Below, piece after piece: positions 44,126 to 54,031 of a DNA stretch of 58,417 bases. This stretch comes from Paenibacillus ferrarius. Its GTDB lineage: Bacteria > Bacillota > Bacilli > Paenibacillales > NBRC-103111. Location of the stretch: assembly GCF_002027705.1 (NCBI RefSeq), contig NZ_MBTG01000037.1, forward strand, positions 281 through 58,697, written 5' to 3'. The notes below the pieces were generated by a model. The model saw only the letters and a list, made by a program, of their open reading frames with translations. It was not told the DNA's origin and did no database searches. Each line of letters begins with the position of its first letter. The stretch's first letter is position 1. Made by a program: the position numbers and the translations under genes.

Positions 44126-47100
44126 ATGAGCTTTCAATTGACAGATAAGGTTATTAAGCTGATGTGCGGCCAGACCTCCTGCGATAATGGGGAAGCCTAT
44201 TACCGAGCAGGCAAAGTAAACTTTACTTATTATGATCCCGAGACGGCTACCTACGAAGCTGTAGTCACAGCAAAAGGTAAGGATGAAGTCACGATCGTGT
44301 TACATGAGAATGGGGATTTGGATGCCGAATGCAGCTGTCCAACTCTAGCTTCCTATGATAACTATTGCTCACATATTGCCGCTGTACTTTGGAATATTCT
44401 GGACAATTCGAGCAGCTCGGCTAAGGATGAAAAATTGTTTGCCGGCATTCTGGGGTTATTCAATGATAAGCCACTACGTCCAAGTCGTACTAGGAACCTC
44501 TTTGATACAAGAGAGCCCCTTGATGTAGAGTTTATTTGCAGACCACTTCCTTATGGATATAAGAAATATATGTTTGCCATTGAAATGAAGGTTGGACCGA
44601 AGCGGCTCTACATAGTTCAGAAATTAAGAGAGTTTCTAGATCGAGTAGAGCGTCGGGAACCTTTCGTTTTCACAAAGCAATTTACCTACGATCCGGAGCT
44701 GCACAGCTTCCATCCTAATAATGATGCAGTCATCAGAGCCCTTATTCATATTGGTCATAACGAAAAAATGTTCAGAGAAAGCTCCATTACTTTTCCAGGG
44801 CAAGCCAGTCATCGTGATCGTGATCGAATGCTACCGATAGCGCCCCCCTCTTGGAGGGATTTGCATAACCTTCTTTCCAAGGCTCCAATGGTCAAACTTG
44901 AGCATGATGACAGCTTTTATGAAGGCGTACTGTTATCTGAGGAAACACTTCCTCTGCGGTTCGAATTCGAACAAGGGCTAGTTAGCGAAGGCTATCAACT
45001 GAACGTCCAAGGTTTGGACTCAATCGTCGTTATGGAAGCTTATGGAGTGGTCATTTCAGAAGGTAAATTATTGAAGCTGCAGGATGAGCAGTGTAGCCGA
45101 CTAGCGATACTCAAGCAAATGCTTGAAGCCTCAAGGACGCAGCAAATCCAGATTGGGACTGATCAAATAGAGCCTTTCATGGAGAAGGTTCTTCCTGGTT
45201 TAATGAAGCTAGGCAGTGTACGTATTGCTGAGGATGTGTCCAACCGTATGGTACAGACACCTCTGAAGGCCAAGCTATATCTGGATCGGGTAAGGGACCG
45301 GCTGCTTGCAGGTCTAGAGTTCCATTATGGTAGTATCGTTATTAATCCGTTAGAAGGAATTGGCCAGACTTTAAGTGAAGATCGCATTCTAATGCGGGAT
45401 GGAGATCACGAAGAACAGATCTTGGAACTCATGGAGCAAGGCGGATTTACGAACAAGGAAGGCGGATATTTTTTGACTGATGAAGATGCGGAATATGAAT
45501 TTCTGTACCGTATCGTTCCACAGCTAGAGAAGTTAGCTGATATCTATGCAACCTCTGCTGTGAAGTCTAAGCTCCAAACAGGGCTGATGCCGCCTAAAGT
45601 AATAGTTAGTATTGACGAACGAACGGATTGGTTGATCTGCAAATTCGATATAGATGGTATTCCTGATTCTGAGATCCGCAATTTGATCAAGTCTCTGGAG
45701 GAAAAGCGTAAATTTCACCGCATGCCTAATGGCGCTTTGATGCCACTAGAAACGGAAGAGTATCAGGAAATCATTCGCTTTATTAATGAAACGGGCATGA
45801 GCAAGAGTGAATTATTGGAGGCGGCCATTCATTTCCCGTTAGCTCATGCGCTTCATCTGATGGATTCCCAAAGACATGGTAATACGGTTAAGCTGGGTAA
45901 GTCGCTTCGTCAGCTCATAGATCATATGCGCAATCCCGATCATCTGGATTTTCCTATTCCGGCCAGTCTAGAACCTATCCTTCGGGATTATCAAAAAGTA
46001 GGGTTCCAGTGGTTTAAGACACTTGCTCATTATCATTTTGGCGGTATTCTGGCAGACGATATGGGACTGGGTAAAACCATTCAAAGTATAGCTTTCCTTG
46101 TATCGGTGCTGCCTGAGATTAGAAAGCAAAAACAGCCAGCTATCATCGTCTCTCCAGCTTCACTTGTATATAATTGGCGCAATGAGTTGAAGAAATTTGC
46201 TCCTGAGGTTCGGGTTGCTATCGCTGATGGTAACCAAGAAGAACGGAATCGTACTCTGAAAAATCGCGCTAAGGTGGATGTGATCATCACTTCTTATCCG
46301 TTATTACGCAGAGATATTGTGCAAATAGCGAAGCATGTCTTCCATACGCTTATCTTGGATGAGGCACAGTTCTTCAAAAATTACACGACGCAGACAGCAC
46401 AAGCGGTGAAGGCGATTGAGGCTAAATACCGTTTCGCACTAACAGGAACACCAGTCGAGAACAAATTAGAAGAGTTATGGTCTATTTTCGATGCAGTGCT
46501 CCCGGCATTGTTTCCAAGCCGGAAAGCGTTTCATGAATTTACTCGTGAAACCATAGCAAAACGTGTCCGTCCGTTTCTTCTTCGCAGGCTGAAGACTGAT
46601 GTGCTGAAGGAGCTGCCAGAGAAGATTGAATCCATACAAGCCTCGGAGCTGCTGCCTGAGCAGAAGAAGTTGTATGTGGCCTATTTGGCTAAGCTGCAGC
46701 AGGAAACCTTGAAGCACTTGGACGAGAAGGACTTTCAGAGGAATCGGATCAAGATTCTAGCGGGCTTAACAAGGCTTCGCCAGCTCTGCTGTCATCCCGC
46801 TTTATTTGTTGAGGATTATGCAGGAAGCTCGGCTAAATTCGAGCAACTACTCGAGATCATAGAGGAATGCCGAAGTGCGGGTAGACGAGTGCTTGTGTTT
46901 TCGCAGTTTACTCAGATGCTCGGCATCATAGGTCGGGAACTAGGTAACCAAGGTGTACCTTTCTTCTACTTGGATGGTCAGACCCGAGCTTCTGAGCGTG
47001 TTGAACTGTGCAATCGCTTTAACGAGGGCGAACGAGATTTGTTTTTGATTTCCCTGAAGGCTGGAGGTACGGGACTGAACCTGACAGGAGCGGACACGGT

Positions 47101-47341
47101 AATTCTCTATGATCTGTGGTGGAATCCTGCTGTAGAGCAGCAGGCTGCAGACCGTGCCCATCGCATTGGCCAGAAGAAGGTCGTTCAAGTTATTCGTCTC
47201 ATGACCCAGGGGACGGTTGAGGACAAAATGTACGAGCTTCAGCAGAGAAAGATCAATTTGATCGATGAAGTGATTCAACCTGGACAAGAAGCCTTATCCT
47301 CTCTGTCAGAGCAGGAGATTCGGGAAATTCTAATGATCTAA
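44126..47341 (+). CDS. SNF2/RapA-type helicase with SWIM zinc finger
   Basis: 1071 residues. The N-terminal SWIM finger (CSCPTLASYDNYCSH near residues 71-85) is followed by about 500 residues of SNF2-associated region (DUF3670-like), then the SNF2 ATPase: Walker A ADDMGLGKTIQSIAFL near 645, DEAQ box LILDEAQFFKN, motif III TGTPVENKLEELWSIFDAVL, helicase C-terminal domain with YLDGQTRASERVELCNRFNE and VEQQAADRAHRIGQKK. These are DNA translocases that remodel protein-DNA complexes or stalled transcription; precise role in Bacillota unknown. Starts 32 bases after the SDR gene. Confidence 0.9.
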   Translation: MSFQLTDKVIKLMCGQTSCDNGEAYYRAGKVNFTYYDPETATYEAVVTAKGKDEVTIVLHENGDLDAECSCPTLASYDNYCSHIAAVLWNILDNSSSSAKDEKLFAGILGLFNDKPLRPSRTRNLFDTREPLDVEFICRPLPYGYKKYMFAIEMKVGPKRLYIVQKLREFLDRVERREPFVFTKQFTYDPELHSFHPNNDAVIRALIHIGHNEKMFRESSITFPGQASHRDRDRMLPIAPPSWRDLHNLLSKAPMVKLEHDDSFYEGVLLSEETLPLRFEFEQGLVSEGYQLNVQGLDSIVVMEAYGVVISEGKLLKLQDEQCSRLAILKQMLEASRTQQIQIGTDQIEPFMEKVLPGLMKLGSVRIAEDVSNRMVQTPLKAKLYLDRVRDRLLAGLEFHYGSIVINPLEGIGQTLSEDRILMRDGDHEEQILELMEQGGFTNKEGGYFLTDEDAEYEFLYRIVPQLEKLADIYATSAVKSKLQTGLMPPKVIVSIDERTDWLICKFDIDGIPDSEIRNLIKSLEEKRKFHRMPNGALMPLETEEYQEIIRFINETGMSKSELLEAAIHFPLAHALHLMDSQRHGNTVKLGKSLRQLIDHMRNPDHLDFPIPASLEPILRDYQKVGFQWFKTLAHYHFGGILADDMGLGKTIQSIAFLVSVLPEIRKQKQPAIIVSPASLVYNWRNELKKFAPEVRVAIADGNQEERNRTLKNRAKVDVIITSYPLLRRDIVQIAKHVFHTLILDEAQFFKNYTTQTAQAVKAIEAKYRFALTGTPVENKLEELWSIFDAVLPALFPSRKAFHEFTRETIAKRVRPFLLRRLKTDVLKELPEKIESIQASELLPEQKKLYVAYLAKLQQETLKHLDEKDFQRNRIKILAGLTRLRQLCCHPALFVEDYAGSSAKFEQLLEIIEECRSAGRRVLVFSQFTQMLGIIGRELGNQGVPFFYLDGQTRASERVELCNRFNEGERDLFLISLKAGGTGLNLTGADTVILYDLWWNPAVEQQAADRAHRIGQKKVVQVIRLMTQGTVEDKMYELQQRKINLIDEVIQPGQEALSSLSEQEIREILMI

Positions 47342-47498
47342 TAAAAGTGTACATGCTGTTGATCAAGGAAAATAGGGGTCGTTAGTGAATGTTCACTTTT
47401 GTGAACTGCACAATTCTCAAAATAGAGGAGTTTGCTTTGCAGCTACTCCCTGTTTTCATTAAAGTAATGGAGAAAATGTGCGAATCGTGGGGGCTTTT

Positions 47499-48392
47499 TT
47501 ATGTGGTTGGTTCATTTCTAATTTTACGGGATTCCTTAGGTGTAATGTTACGATGTTTTTTAAAAGACTGGATAAAATGATTTACATGATTGAAACCTAC
47601 TCTCTGGGCAATTTCGGTTATCGTATATTCAGTAGATTCTAGCAGCTCGACGCTCCTTTTAATACGGTACTTAACCAAGTAGTAGTAAGGAGTCATATGA
47701 ATGCTTTTTTTAAAGCTGCGCGTGCACTCCGAAACACTCAAATGAGCTGCCTCAGCTATTTCCTTCAAAGTAATATTGTTTGTATAATTTTGATGGATGA
47801 AGCTAAGCATTAATTGCAGTCTTTCTTGCTCACGTCTGTTATGCTTAGAGGACTCCTCTGAAGAAAGGGATATATTAGATATTAGTATTAGCCACAACTG
47901 AACCGTTTTGATGGAAACCTCATACTGCCATCCCCAGTTTTTTTTCTTTTCAAATTCATTCTTCATATACCAAAGTATTTGCAAGATTTGTTTGTGCCAC
48001 TCCGCCTCTCCTTTGATTTCTAATGATAATAAAAAAGAATTCGTATAAGGATGTACATAGCTTTTTTCCATGACACTTTCTGAATAAAAGGCGAGCAGCT
48101 TCTCCGGGAAGTTAAAGCTGACATATTGACCGTCATGGGATAGGTGTGTAACCACGTGAAGGACGCTCTTATTGATAAGGATGGCTTGCCCTTTATCTAA
48201 GTTATAATCGATTCCGTTTATTTGTATAGTTAGTTTCCCACTGGTCACTAAAGTAATTTGTAATTCTTCGTGCCAATGTAGATCGTTAACTCCTCTCCCT
48301 TCAGGAGTAGATCCTTGATTAGTATGAGTATACATAATGTATGGAAATGCCTCGTCAGGATACTGAATGATTTCGTGCAATTGTTTTTTCAA
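47499..48392 (-). CDS. AraC family transcriptional regulator
   Basis: 297 residues. N-terminal cupin sensor (LHWHEELQITLVTSGKLTIQ, then GQAILINKSVLHVV). C-terminal AraC domain: ITLKEIAEAAHLSVSECTRS and TITEIAQRVGFNHVNHFIQS. The start is TTG (48392) after GGGGC. It is divergent from an EamA transporter gene with a 150-bp shared control region, so it probably regulates that gene. Confidence 0.85.
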   Translation of the reverse strand: MKKQLHEIIQYPDEAFPYIMYTHTNQGSTPEGRGVNDLHWHEELQITLVTSGKLTIQINGIDYNLDKGQAILINKSVLHVVTHLSHDGQYVSFNFPEKLLAFYSESVMEKSYVHPYTNSFLLSLEIKGEAEWHKQILQILWYMKNEFEKKKNWGWQYEVSIKTVQLWLILISNISLSSEESSKHNRREQERLQLMLSFIHQNYTNNITLKEIAEAAHLSVSECTRSFKKSIHMTPYYYLVKYRIKRSVELLESTEYTITEIAQRVGFNHVNHFIQSFKKHRNITPKESRKIRNEPTT

Positions 48393-48542
48393 CGTACATG
48401 TGCCCCTTTATTTGACGATATTTCAATATAAATGAATGATATAGTTACACAAAATAAACGTTAATGATGATATTATTATATCCAGCTTCGGCTTACCATT
48501 ACAATTTCTGTGCACAGGTAATTGTCTCAGCTTGGAGGAATA

Positions 48543-49445
48543 ATGATTAAATTTAAAAAATCTTCTCTAACATCTCATCCGTTTATTTTGTTATTCATCA
48601 GCATACTGTCCGTTTCAATCTCGTCTATTATGATAAAATTTTCTGATACACCTACTTCTGTGGCTGGAATGTACCGATTGTTTATTTCCGTAATAATCTT
48701 GCTCCCTTTTATACCTTGGAAAATGTTTCGCTCGTTGGATATGAATAAAAAAGATTGGAGTATCGTTATTTTAGCCGGTCTTTTTCTAGGATTACATTTT
48801 TTATTTTGGATGGAGTCATTGGTTTATACCTCAGTTGCAAGCTCTATGGTCTTATTGTCGTTACAGCCTTTATTTGTAATGATCGGTTCATACTTTTTGT
48901 TCAAGGAACAAGCTAATCTGTTCACCGTATTTTGCTTGGTCGCCGCTCTTTTTGGTTCAATCCTTATAGCATGGGGAGACATAGGGATTTCGAAAGAAGC
49001 GCTAATTGGAGACGGCTTATCATTAATAGGCACAATCTTCGTTTCAGCATATCTATTGGCAGGGCAAAAAGTAAGCCGCAAAATGGATGCAAATGTGTAC
49101 AGTATTTTCGTTTTTTTTATTGGTGGTATCGTCATGCTCATCTACAATTTGTTTAATAATTACTCTTTAGTTGAATACAACTCATCAGAGTGGACTTATT
49201 TTTTGCTGCTAGCAATAATCCCAACTATTTTTGGACAATGTATTTTTAATCTATTGTTAAAATCAATTGGGGCAACAACTGTCTCGGTAGGTATTATTGG
49301 AGAACCTGTTCTTGCCATTATTCTTGCGTATCTGTTGCTAGGAGAAAAAATTTCATTATTTCAGTTCTTAGGCGGTATGATGACTTTATTCGGTATGGGA
49401 ATGTATTTTTGGTCAAAATCTTTAAAGTACAACGTTCAAAATTGA
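48543..49445 (+). CDS. EamA/DMT family transporter
   Basis: 300 residues with ten hydrophobic segments in two five-helix EamA repeats (first around SISSIMIKFSDTPTSVAGMY, then LGLHFLFWMESLVYTSVASS; second with GATTVSVGIIGEPVLAIILA). Predicted metabolite exporter of the RhaT/YdcZ class. The ATG at 48543 follows GGAGGA; a start at 48522 has no site. Shares its control region with the AraC gene. Confidence 0.88.
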   Translation: MIKFKKSSLTSHPFILLFISILSVSISSIMIKFSDTPTSVAGMYRLFISVIILLPFIPWKMFRSLDMNKKDWSIVILAGLFLGLHFLFWMESLVYTSVASSMVLLSLQPLFVMIGSYFLFKEQANLFTVFCLVAALFGSILIAWGDIGISKEALIGDGLSLIGTIFVSAYLLAGQKVSRKMDANVYSIFVFFIGGIVMLIYNLFNNYSLVEYNSSEWTYFLLLAIIPTIFGQCIFNLLLKSIGATTVSVGIIGEPVLAIILAYLLLGEKISLFQFLGGMMTLFGMGMYFWSKSLKYNVQN

Positions 49446-49458
49446 TGTAATCGCAACA

Positions 49459-49495
49459 AAAAAAGGTGGATACTCATGAAGTATCCACCTTTTTT
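49459..49495. terminator. Bidirectional terminator between convergent genes
   Basis: AAAAAAGGTGGATACT CATGA AGTATCCACCTTTTTT: 16-bp stem with A and T runs at both ends, so it works on both strands (EamA gene and anti-sigma gene). Confidence 0.88.
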
Positions 49496-49517
49496 ATTGG
49501 AAATTTTAAAGCACAGA

Positions 49518-50291
49518 TTACTTGGTACTTGGGGTTGACGACTTCAGTTGGTTGATTTGAAGCTGGCCTTTCCAGCTTCCCTTAGTTCCACCGATGCGAT
49601 TCACATTGATTTGCAGCATCATCTCTTGCGGAAGCTTATGACCAACCGTCATGAAGGCAATTAACCCCTCTGGCTCGCCATTATCGGCAATCCCTGTATC
49701 CAGTTTATTACCTTTGGAATCCGTCAGGTAGAACGGCAGATTATCAGCGTTAGGAGTACCGAAGAAATTCAACATATTAAAGCCTTCTTGTCCAGGTACA
49801 GTATAGGTAGGATTGGTGGTCTGCTGGCCATTCTCCTTGCCGTCAGTACGTATATTCAAACCTTGGGTATCAAATTCATACGCCACTAACGTTCCGTCTG
49901 CCTTTTCGACGCGGTAATGCAAAAGTACTTTGGAATCTTCTGTATACAACTCTGTGAAATGAATAGTCACACCCTGATCTGAAATTTTGTAATCGAGCGG
50001 AACAGTAAGACCCTTCGCGGCAGCCTGTTTGACTTGGTTGTCCACCAGACCGTTTAGATTGACATTACTTTGGCTAAAGTAAGAGTTGTTAATCGCGTAC
50101 GCAGCTGTCGGAATTAGAATGGCAGCCGCTACGCTGAAAGCTAATATTTTTTTCTTGAGTTTCATTTGAGAGTTCTCCTTTTGGGTGTAATGTTGGATAA
50201 AGTTTTGCCGAATCCGTTGATCCAGCTCTTCAGGAACTTGAATCTCGTCCATATATCTCGTCAATGCTTCGTTTACATTTTGTTTAGACAT
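49518..50291 (-). CDS. ECF anti-sigma factor, DUF4179-like
   Basis: 257 residues. A cytoplasmic N-terminal part of about 40 residues (RIRQNFIQHYTQKE) precedes one hydrophobic helix (ILAFSVAAAILIPTAAYAIN, near 48-67), and an extracytoplasmic domain of about 190 residues (LTVPLDYKISDQGVTIHFTE, then DSKVLLHYRVEKADG). It overlaps the sigma factor gene by 8 bases. It would hold the sigma factor at the membrane and release it on an envelope signal. Confidence 0.8.
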   Translation of the reverse strand: MSKQNVNEALTRYMDEIQVPEELDQRIRQNFIQHYTQKENSQMKLKKKILAFSVAAAILIPTAAYAINNSYFSQSNVNLNGLVDNQVKQAAAKGLTVPLDYKISDQGVTIHFTELYTEDSKVLLHYRVEKADGTLVAYEFDTQGLNIRTDGKENGQQTTNPTYTVPGQEGFNMLNFFGTPNADNLPFYLTDSKGNKLDTGIADNGEPEGLIAFMTVGHKLPQEMMLQINVNRIGGTKGSWKGQLQINQLKSSTPSTK

Positions 50292-50859
50292 TTTTTAACG
50301 TGACCTCCTGCACTAGATGAGTACCGAATCTTTGTCGAATTTGCTTCAGAGCCAGGCTATTTCGTGACTTGACGGTACCGACCGGAATATGAAGCAGCCC
50401 AGCGATTTCGTCGTTGCTGTATTCGTAGTAATATTTGTATAAGACTACAACACGCAATTTATAAGGTAGCTTCTTTATCAAACCTAGCAACTGTTGCTGT
50501 CCTTCGCTTTGGATCAGGAACTCATCTGGGAGTTCTGGAGGACGATGCTCCTGAAGCATGTCGTGCTTTTGCGACAAGCGGAACCTCCGCCACACTTGCC
50601 TGCGCCAATTGTTGATTTGATTGATGACGATTCCGTTCAACCAATACGAGAAGGAACGTGAGCGGTCAAAGCTCGGTAGTGATTTGAATATTTGGCAGTA
50701 AACTTCGCTCACAACGTCATTCACGTCTTCCTTATTGCGCATCAGCATCGTCACCGTGGCATAGACTTTTTTCTTTGTTAAGCCATATATGACATCAAAT
50801 GCCGCTTGATCCCCTTCCATCAATCGATCTATCCATGGATTTAATTCTTGATCATTCAT
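50284..50859 (-). CDS. RNA polymerase ECF sigma factor
   Basis: 191 residues from the ATG at 50859, which has GGAGGG 8 bases upstream (an upstream ATG at 50874 lacks one). Region 2: FDVIYGLTKKKVYATVTMLM, then EDVNDVVSEVYCQIFKSLPS; region 4: LPYKLRVVVLYKYYYEYSND, then EIAGLLHIPVGTVKSRNSLA. Pair with the overlapping anti-sigma gene, so it is an envelope stress regulon. Confidence 0.88.
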   Translation of the reverse strand: MNDQELNPWIDRLMEGDQAAFDVIYGLTKKKVYATVTMLMRNKEDVNDVVSEVYCQIFKSLPSFDRSRSFSYWLNGIVINQINNWRRQVWRRFRLSQKHDMLQEHRPPELPDEFLIQSEGQQQLLGLIKKLPYKLRVVVLYKYYYEYSNDEIAGLLHIPVGTVKSRNSLALKQIRQRFGTHLVQEVTLKNV

Positions 50860-51230
50860 CTGAGAGCCCTCCAAACTGTATACACCCTATATTGGCTCCA
50901 TCGTGAAAAATGGTTCAATTTTTTTATAAAAATCAACTAGCAGCAATAGAATTGTAATAAAATTAGCCTAACGCGTTTCGTTAAAAGTTGCACCAGTCGG
51001 TTTTTGGAAAGTGAACTTGGGCATATGATGAAGAACGTGTAGTTGCCTTTTTAAAGAAAGAGAGTCGGTGAGTCATTATTATTGGTGAATAAAAAACGGA
51101 GGAATCTCTTGCGGGTCATAGGGATCTTTACCTATGGCTTTATAACATCAAAGTAAGAAGGCAGCTGGCCAGATGATTGACTGCCTTTGCTCAACTATCT
51201 GGTAAATTACATTAATAGTTCTTTGCAGGA

Positions 51231-51410
51231 ATGGATTTATTATATCGAGAAATTAGTACTATTGTTATTGCTATAAACGAAGTTTTGGAGTATTACTTAA
51301 CTCATAAAATGGGGTTTACAAAAGTTAGACACCTAATATTTATCAAAGAGATTATTGGAGAGATTGTAGAAATCTCGGGTATTGTTAATGATCAGACTGG
51401 TCGGGAATGA
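51231..51410 (+). pseudogene. VOC (glyoxalase)-like remnant, possible
   Basis: A 59-codon frame reads STIVIAINEVLEYYLTHKMG then FTKVRHLIFIKEI. The INEVLEYYL..KMGFTKV part resembles the first strand-helix of VOC-family domains. The rest of the fold and a ribosome site at proper spacing are absent. The surrounding 50860-51230 and 51411-51462 stretches show nothing else I can support. Confidence 0.35.
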
Positions 51411-51462
51411 TAGGGATCCCTTGGTCAAAATGTCTGAATAAAAGGGAGTTGCTTTCGAAACA

Positions 51463-52428
51463 ATGAGGATGCTAGATAACCACGCGGTCCCACTAGCGTC
51501 AGGCAGCGCCGAGGGAGGGCTTGAAGCGGAAGCTGCCCAACTGGCGCGCTTGATCTATACCCATGCTCCACACGACGGCAGCTTTAGCCAGCGCATTCCT
51601 AGTTTGCACGTCGGTCGTTTTTCACGAATAAACACGGACTATGTGAAAACCCTCTACTTGCCCTCTTTGTTAATTGCTGCACAAGGAGCAAAGGCCGTCA
51701 CGATGGGTCAGGAGGTCTATCAGTTCGGCAGGTCGAGTATGCTCGTGCTCCCGGTTGCCCTACCGGTTGCTCTCCAGATCACACATGCGAGCCCTTCCGA
51801 GCCGTTCCTCGGTGTTAGGCTGGACCTCGATCCGCAAAGGATCGCCGAGTTGGTCTTGAAAGTGTATCCCAAGGGCCTGCCTCCAGTTCGTCAGCGGAGC
51901 GCAGGTTACGTCACGAATGCCGACTTGGGCATTGTTAACGCGGTGAGGAGACTGGTGGAGTGTTTGCCGAATCAGGGCGACACTGAATTGCTTGCCCCAC
52001 TCGTGGTGGATGAGATTTTGATACGAGTCCTGCGCAGTCCTATCGGTGTTCACGTCGCCGAAATTGGTTTTGCGGATTCGGGCGTGCAGCGAGTTGCGAA
52101 GGCGATCGCTTGGCTCCGCGCCAACTTCTCCCATCAGATGAAGGTTGCAGACTTGGCCGAGTTGGTACACATGAGTGTGTCCTCTTTTCATGAACATTTT
52201 AAGGAAGTCACTTCGATGAGCCCACTACAATATCAAAAAGCGCTGCGCCTTCATGAAGCGAGACGTCTGATGGTCTCAAGTTCAATGGATGCGACCACGG
52301 CATGTCAGCAAGTGGGGTATGTAAGTACCTCCCAGTTTAGCCGAGATTACAGCCGCTTTTTCGGAAGCCCGCCAAGCAGAGACATCGTCAGATGGCATCA
52401 ACAAACACAAACACATATACTGGACTGA
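51463..52428 (+). CDS. AraC family transcriptional regulator
   Basis: 321 residues. N-terminal AraC-type sensor (SLLIAAQGAKAVTMGQEVYQ, then FLGVRLDLDPQRIAELVLKV). C-terminal DNA-binding domain: MKVADLAELVHMSVSSFHEH and DATTACQQVGYVSTSQFSRD, FFGSPPSRDI. Close to the AraC_N (CupA-like, DUF6597/aldehyde-related) group that often sits beside SDR or oxidoreductase genes; here an epimerase gene follows 333 bases on. Start uncertain between ATG 51463 and 51469; no strong site. Confidence 0.85.
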   Translation: MRMLDNHAVPLASGSAEGGLEAEAAQLARLIYTHAPHDGSFSQRIPSLHVGRFSRINTDYVKTLYLPSLLIAAQGAKAVTMGQEVYQFGRSSMLVLPVALPVALQITHASPSEPFLGVRLDLDPQRIAELVLKVYPKGLPPVRQRSAGYVTNADLGIVNAVRRLVECLPNQGDTELLAPLVVDEILIRVLRSPIGVHVAEIGFADSGVQRVAKAIAWLRANFSHQMKVADLAELVHMSVSSFHEHFKEVTSMSPLQYQKALRLHEARRLMVSSSMDATTACQQVGYVSTSQFSRDYSRFFGSPPSRDIVRWHQQTQTHILD

Positions 52429-52518
52429 TCAAATCGTATGTCCGGTCACTAATACCTGTCAATTCCCTGCTTCGGCATTTACTGACGGAGATACATATAA
52501 TTCTGACTTTTCCACGTA

Positions 52519-52547
52519 CCCCGCGGCCATAAGGCTTGGCGGGTTTT
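52519..52547 (+). terminator. Probable terminator after AraC gene
   Basis: CCCGCGGCC ATAA GGCTTGGCGGG (bulged stem) followed by TTTTC. The 52429-52518 and 52548-52740 stretches have no gene I can support. Confidence 0.55.
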
Positions 52548-52761
52548 CATTTTTCCTGCGGAAACCCTGCCATATCGGAGGATTGGGGGTGTGCCAGAGG
52601 ATCAGGCAAGAAGTGACGTGGAACAGGCAATCATCTTGATGAATGAAACCTATAATGAGATTAGAGTTTAGACCTGAGGCCAGCAGTGCTGATCGTTAAT
52701 GCGCACCCTGGGTGGTTCAAATAGCTCTACTACTATTCAATAGCTCAAGGAGGATTTCATT

Positions 52762-53667
52762 ATGCGTGTTTTTGTTACAGGTGCGACAGGTTTCGTCGGC
52801 TCCGCCATCGTTCGCGAACTGATCGACGCGGGGCATGAGGTGCTCGGGCTTGCTCGTTCGGATGCAGCAGCCGCGTCACTCGCCACGGCCGGAGCTGCAG
52901 CGCATCGAGGTTCTCTGGATGATCTTGACAGCCTGAGGCGCGGAGCGGATGCAGCGGATGGCGTTATCCACACTGGCTTCATTCACGACTTCGCTAACTT
53001 TGCAGCCTCCTGCGAAACGGACAGGCTTGCGATCGAGGCGCTTGGTGCGGCGCTCGCGAACTCGGGCCGCCCATTGGTTGTCACTTCTGTGTCTGCGCTC
53101 CTCACGCCGGGCCGCCTCGGGACAGAAGAAGATGCGGCCACTACCGTCTCCGCCGCGGCGCACCGCGTCGCTTCGGAAGAGGCTGCGCTTTCGCTGGTGC
53201 CGCATGGCGTACGCGTGTCGGTGGTACGGCTTCCGCCATCGGTACATGGCGATGGCGATTACGGCTTCGTTCCAGCCATGATCAATGTCGCCCGCAATAA
53301 GGGTGTTTCGGCTTATGTGGGCGATGGCGCTAACCGTTGGTCCGCTGTACACCGAATTGATGCTGCACGTCTTTATCGGCTGGCGCTTGAGGCGGCACCT
53401 GCAGGTGCGAAGCTGCACGCGATTGGCGACGAGAGCGTGCCGGTTCGTGACATTGCCAGCGTAATCGGCCGCCGCCTTAATGTGCCGCTCATCAGTCAGT
53501 CTCCTGAGGAGGCAGCCGACCACTTCGGTTGGCTGGCGCACTTTCTTTCGATGGACTATCCGATGTCAAGCGCCCTGACGCAGGAGCGGTTGGGGTGGCG
53601 TCCCGAGCAGCCGACGCTCCTATCAGATATCGACCGGGAGCAGTACTTCACAACCATCGGAGGTTGA
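52762..53667 (+). CDS. NAD-dependent epimerase/dehydratase (extended SDR)
   Basis: 301 residues. N-terminal Rossmann motif VTGATGFVGSAIVRELIDAG; the typical GLARSDAAAASL and SLDDLDSLRRGA steps of SDR_a-type (NAD(P)H-binding) enzymes follow; no clear YxxxK pair. Start ATG follows AAGGAGGATTT. The GC content is clearly above neighbours. Function unknown; may be regulated by the AraC gene upstream. Confidence 0.85.
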   Translation: MRVFVTGATGFVGSAIVRELIDAGHEVLGLARSDAAAASLATAGAAAHRGSLDDLDSLRRGADAADGVIHTGFIHDFANFAASCETDRLAIEALGAALANSGRPLVVTSVSALLTPGRLGTEEDAATTVSAAAHRVASEEAALSLVPHGVRVSVVRLPPSVHGDGDYGFVPAMINVARNKGVSAYVGDGANRWSAVHRIDAARLYRLALEAAPAGAKLHAIGDESVPVRDIASVIGRRLNVPLISQSPEEAADHFGWLAHFLSMDYPMSSALTQERLGWRPEQPTLLSDIDREQYFTTIGG

Positions 53668-53775
53668 GCCTGCCTTTTCGGCCATGCTGCTTTACCTCTT
53701 CTGAGGAGGCATTGCTTATAAGATTAGGATTTTTTCAGTGGCTGTCGACCATCGTGTCGGCGGCTTTTAGTGTGT
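53666..53775 (+). repeat. Dispersed hairpin repeat, copy at 53.7 kb
   Basis: GAGCCTGCCTTTTCGGC (53666-53682) equals the start of the repeat at 14716, and GTCGAC CATCGT GTCGGCGGC with a following TTTTAGTGTGTAAAG matches 14756-14788. It starts within the stop codon of the epimerase. The remaining 53776-54031 stretch is without a gene. Confidence 0.6.
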
Positions 53776-54031
53776 AAAGTTGTGTAAAGATCAGCTGAAA
53801 TTAGATTTCGGCGGATCGGGCCAATTCGTGGCGGCTGCCGGTATCTCGGTGGCCTTTTCTGACTTAACGGGCACTAATGAGCGGTGAGTATCTGAACTTC
53901 ATGCCAATGACATTTGGTAAAATAAGTGATATTAGCAATAAGGCTATGGATATTTTTTTATTACTATGACACAAGTTGGCATAATTAAGGTCGATAATTG
54001 GGGGGAGATCAAACGGAAGGAGCAACAAATC

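Noticed and set aside
47389..47580. 63-codon plus-strand frame between the SNF2 and AraC genes
   Set aside because: It overlaps the end of the AraC gene and has no ribosome site or conserved features.
50871..50950. Autoregulated ECF promoter before the sigma/anti-sigma pair
   Set aside because: A GAACC-like -35 can be seen on the minus strand, but no matching -10 at the usual 16-17 base spacing, so it is not called.
52876..53541. 221-codon minus-strand frame antisense to the epimerase
   Set aside because: Antisense shadow of a high-GC gene with no recognisable domain.
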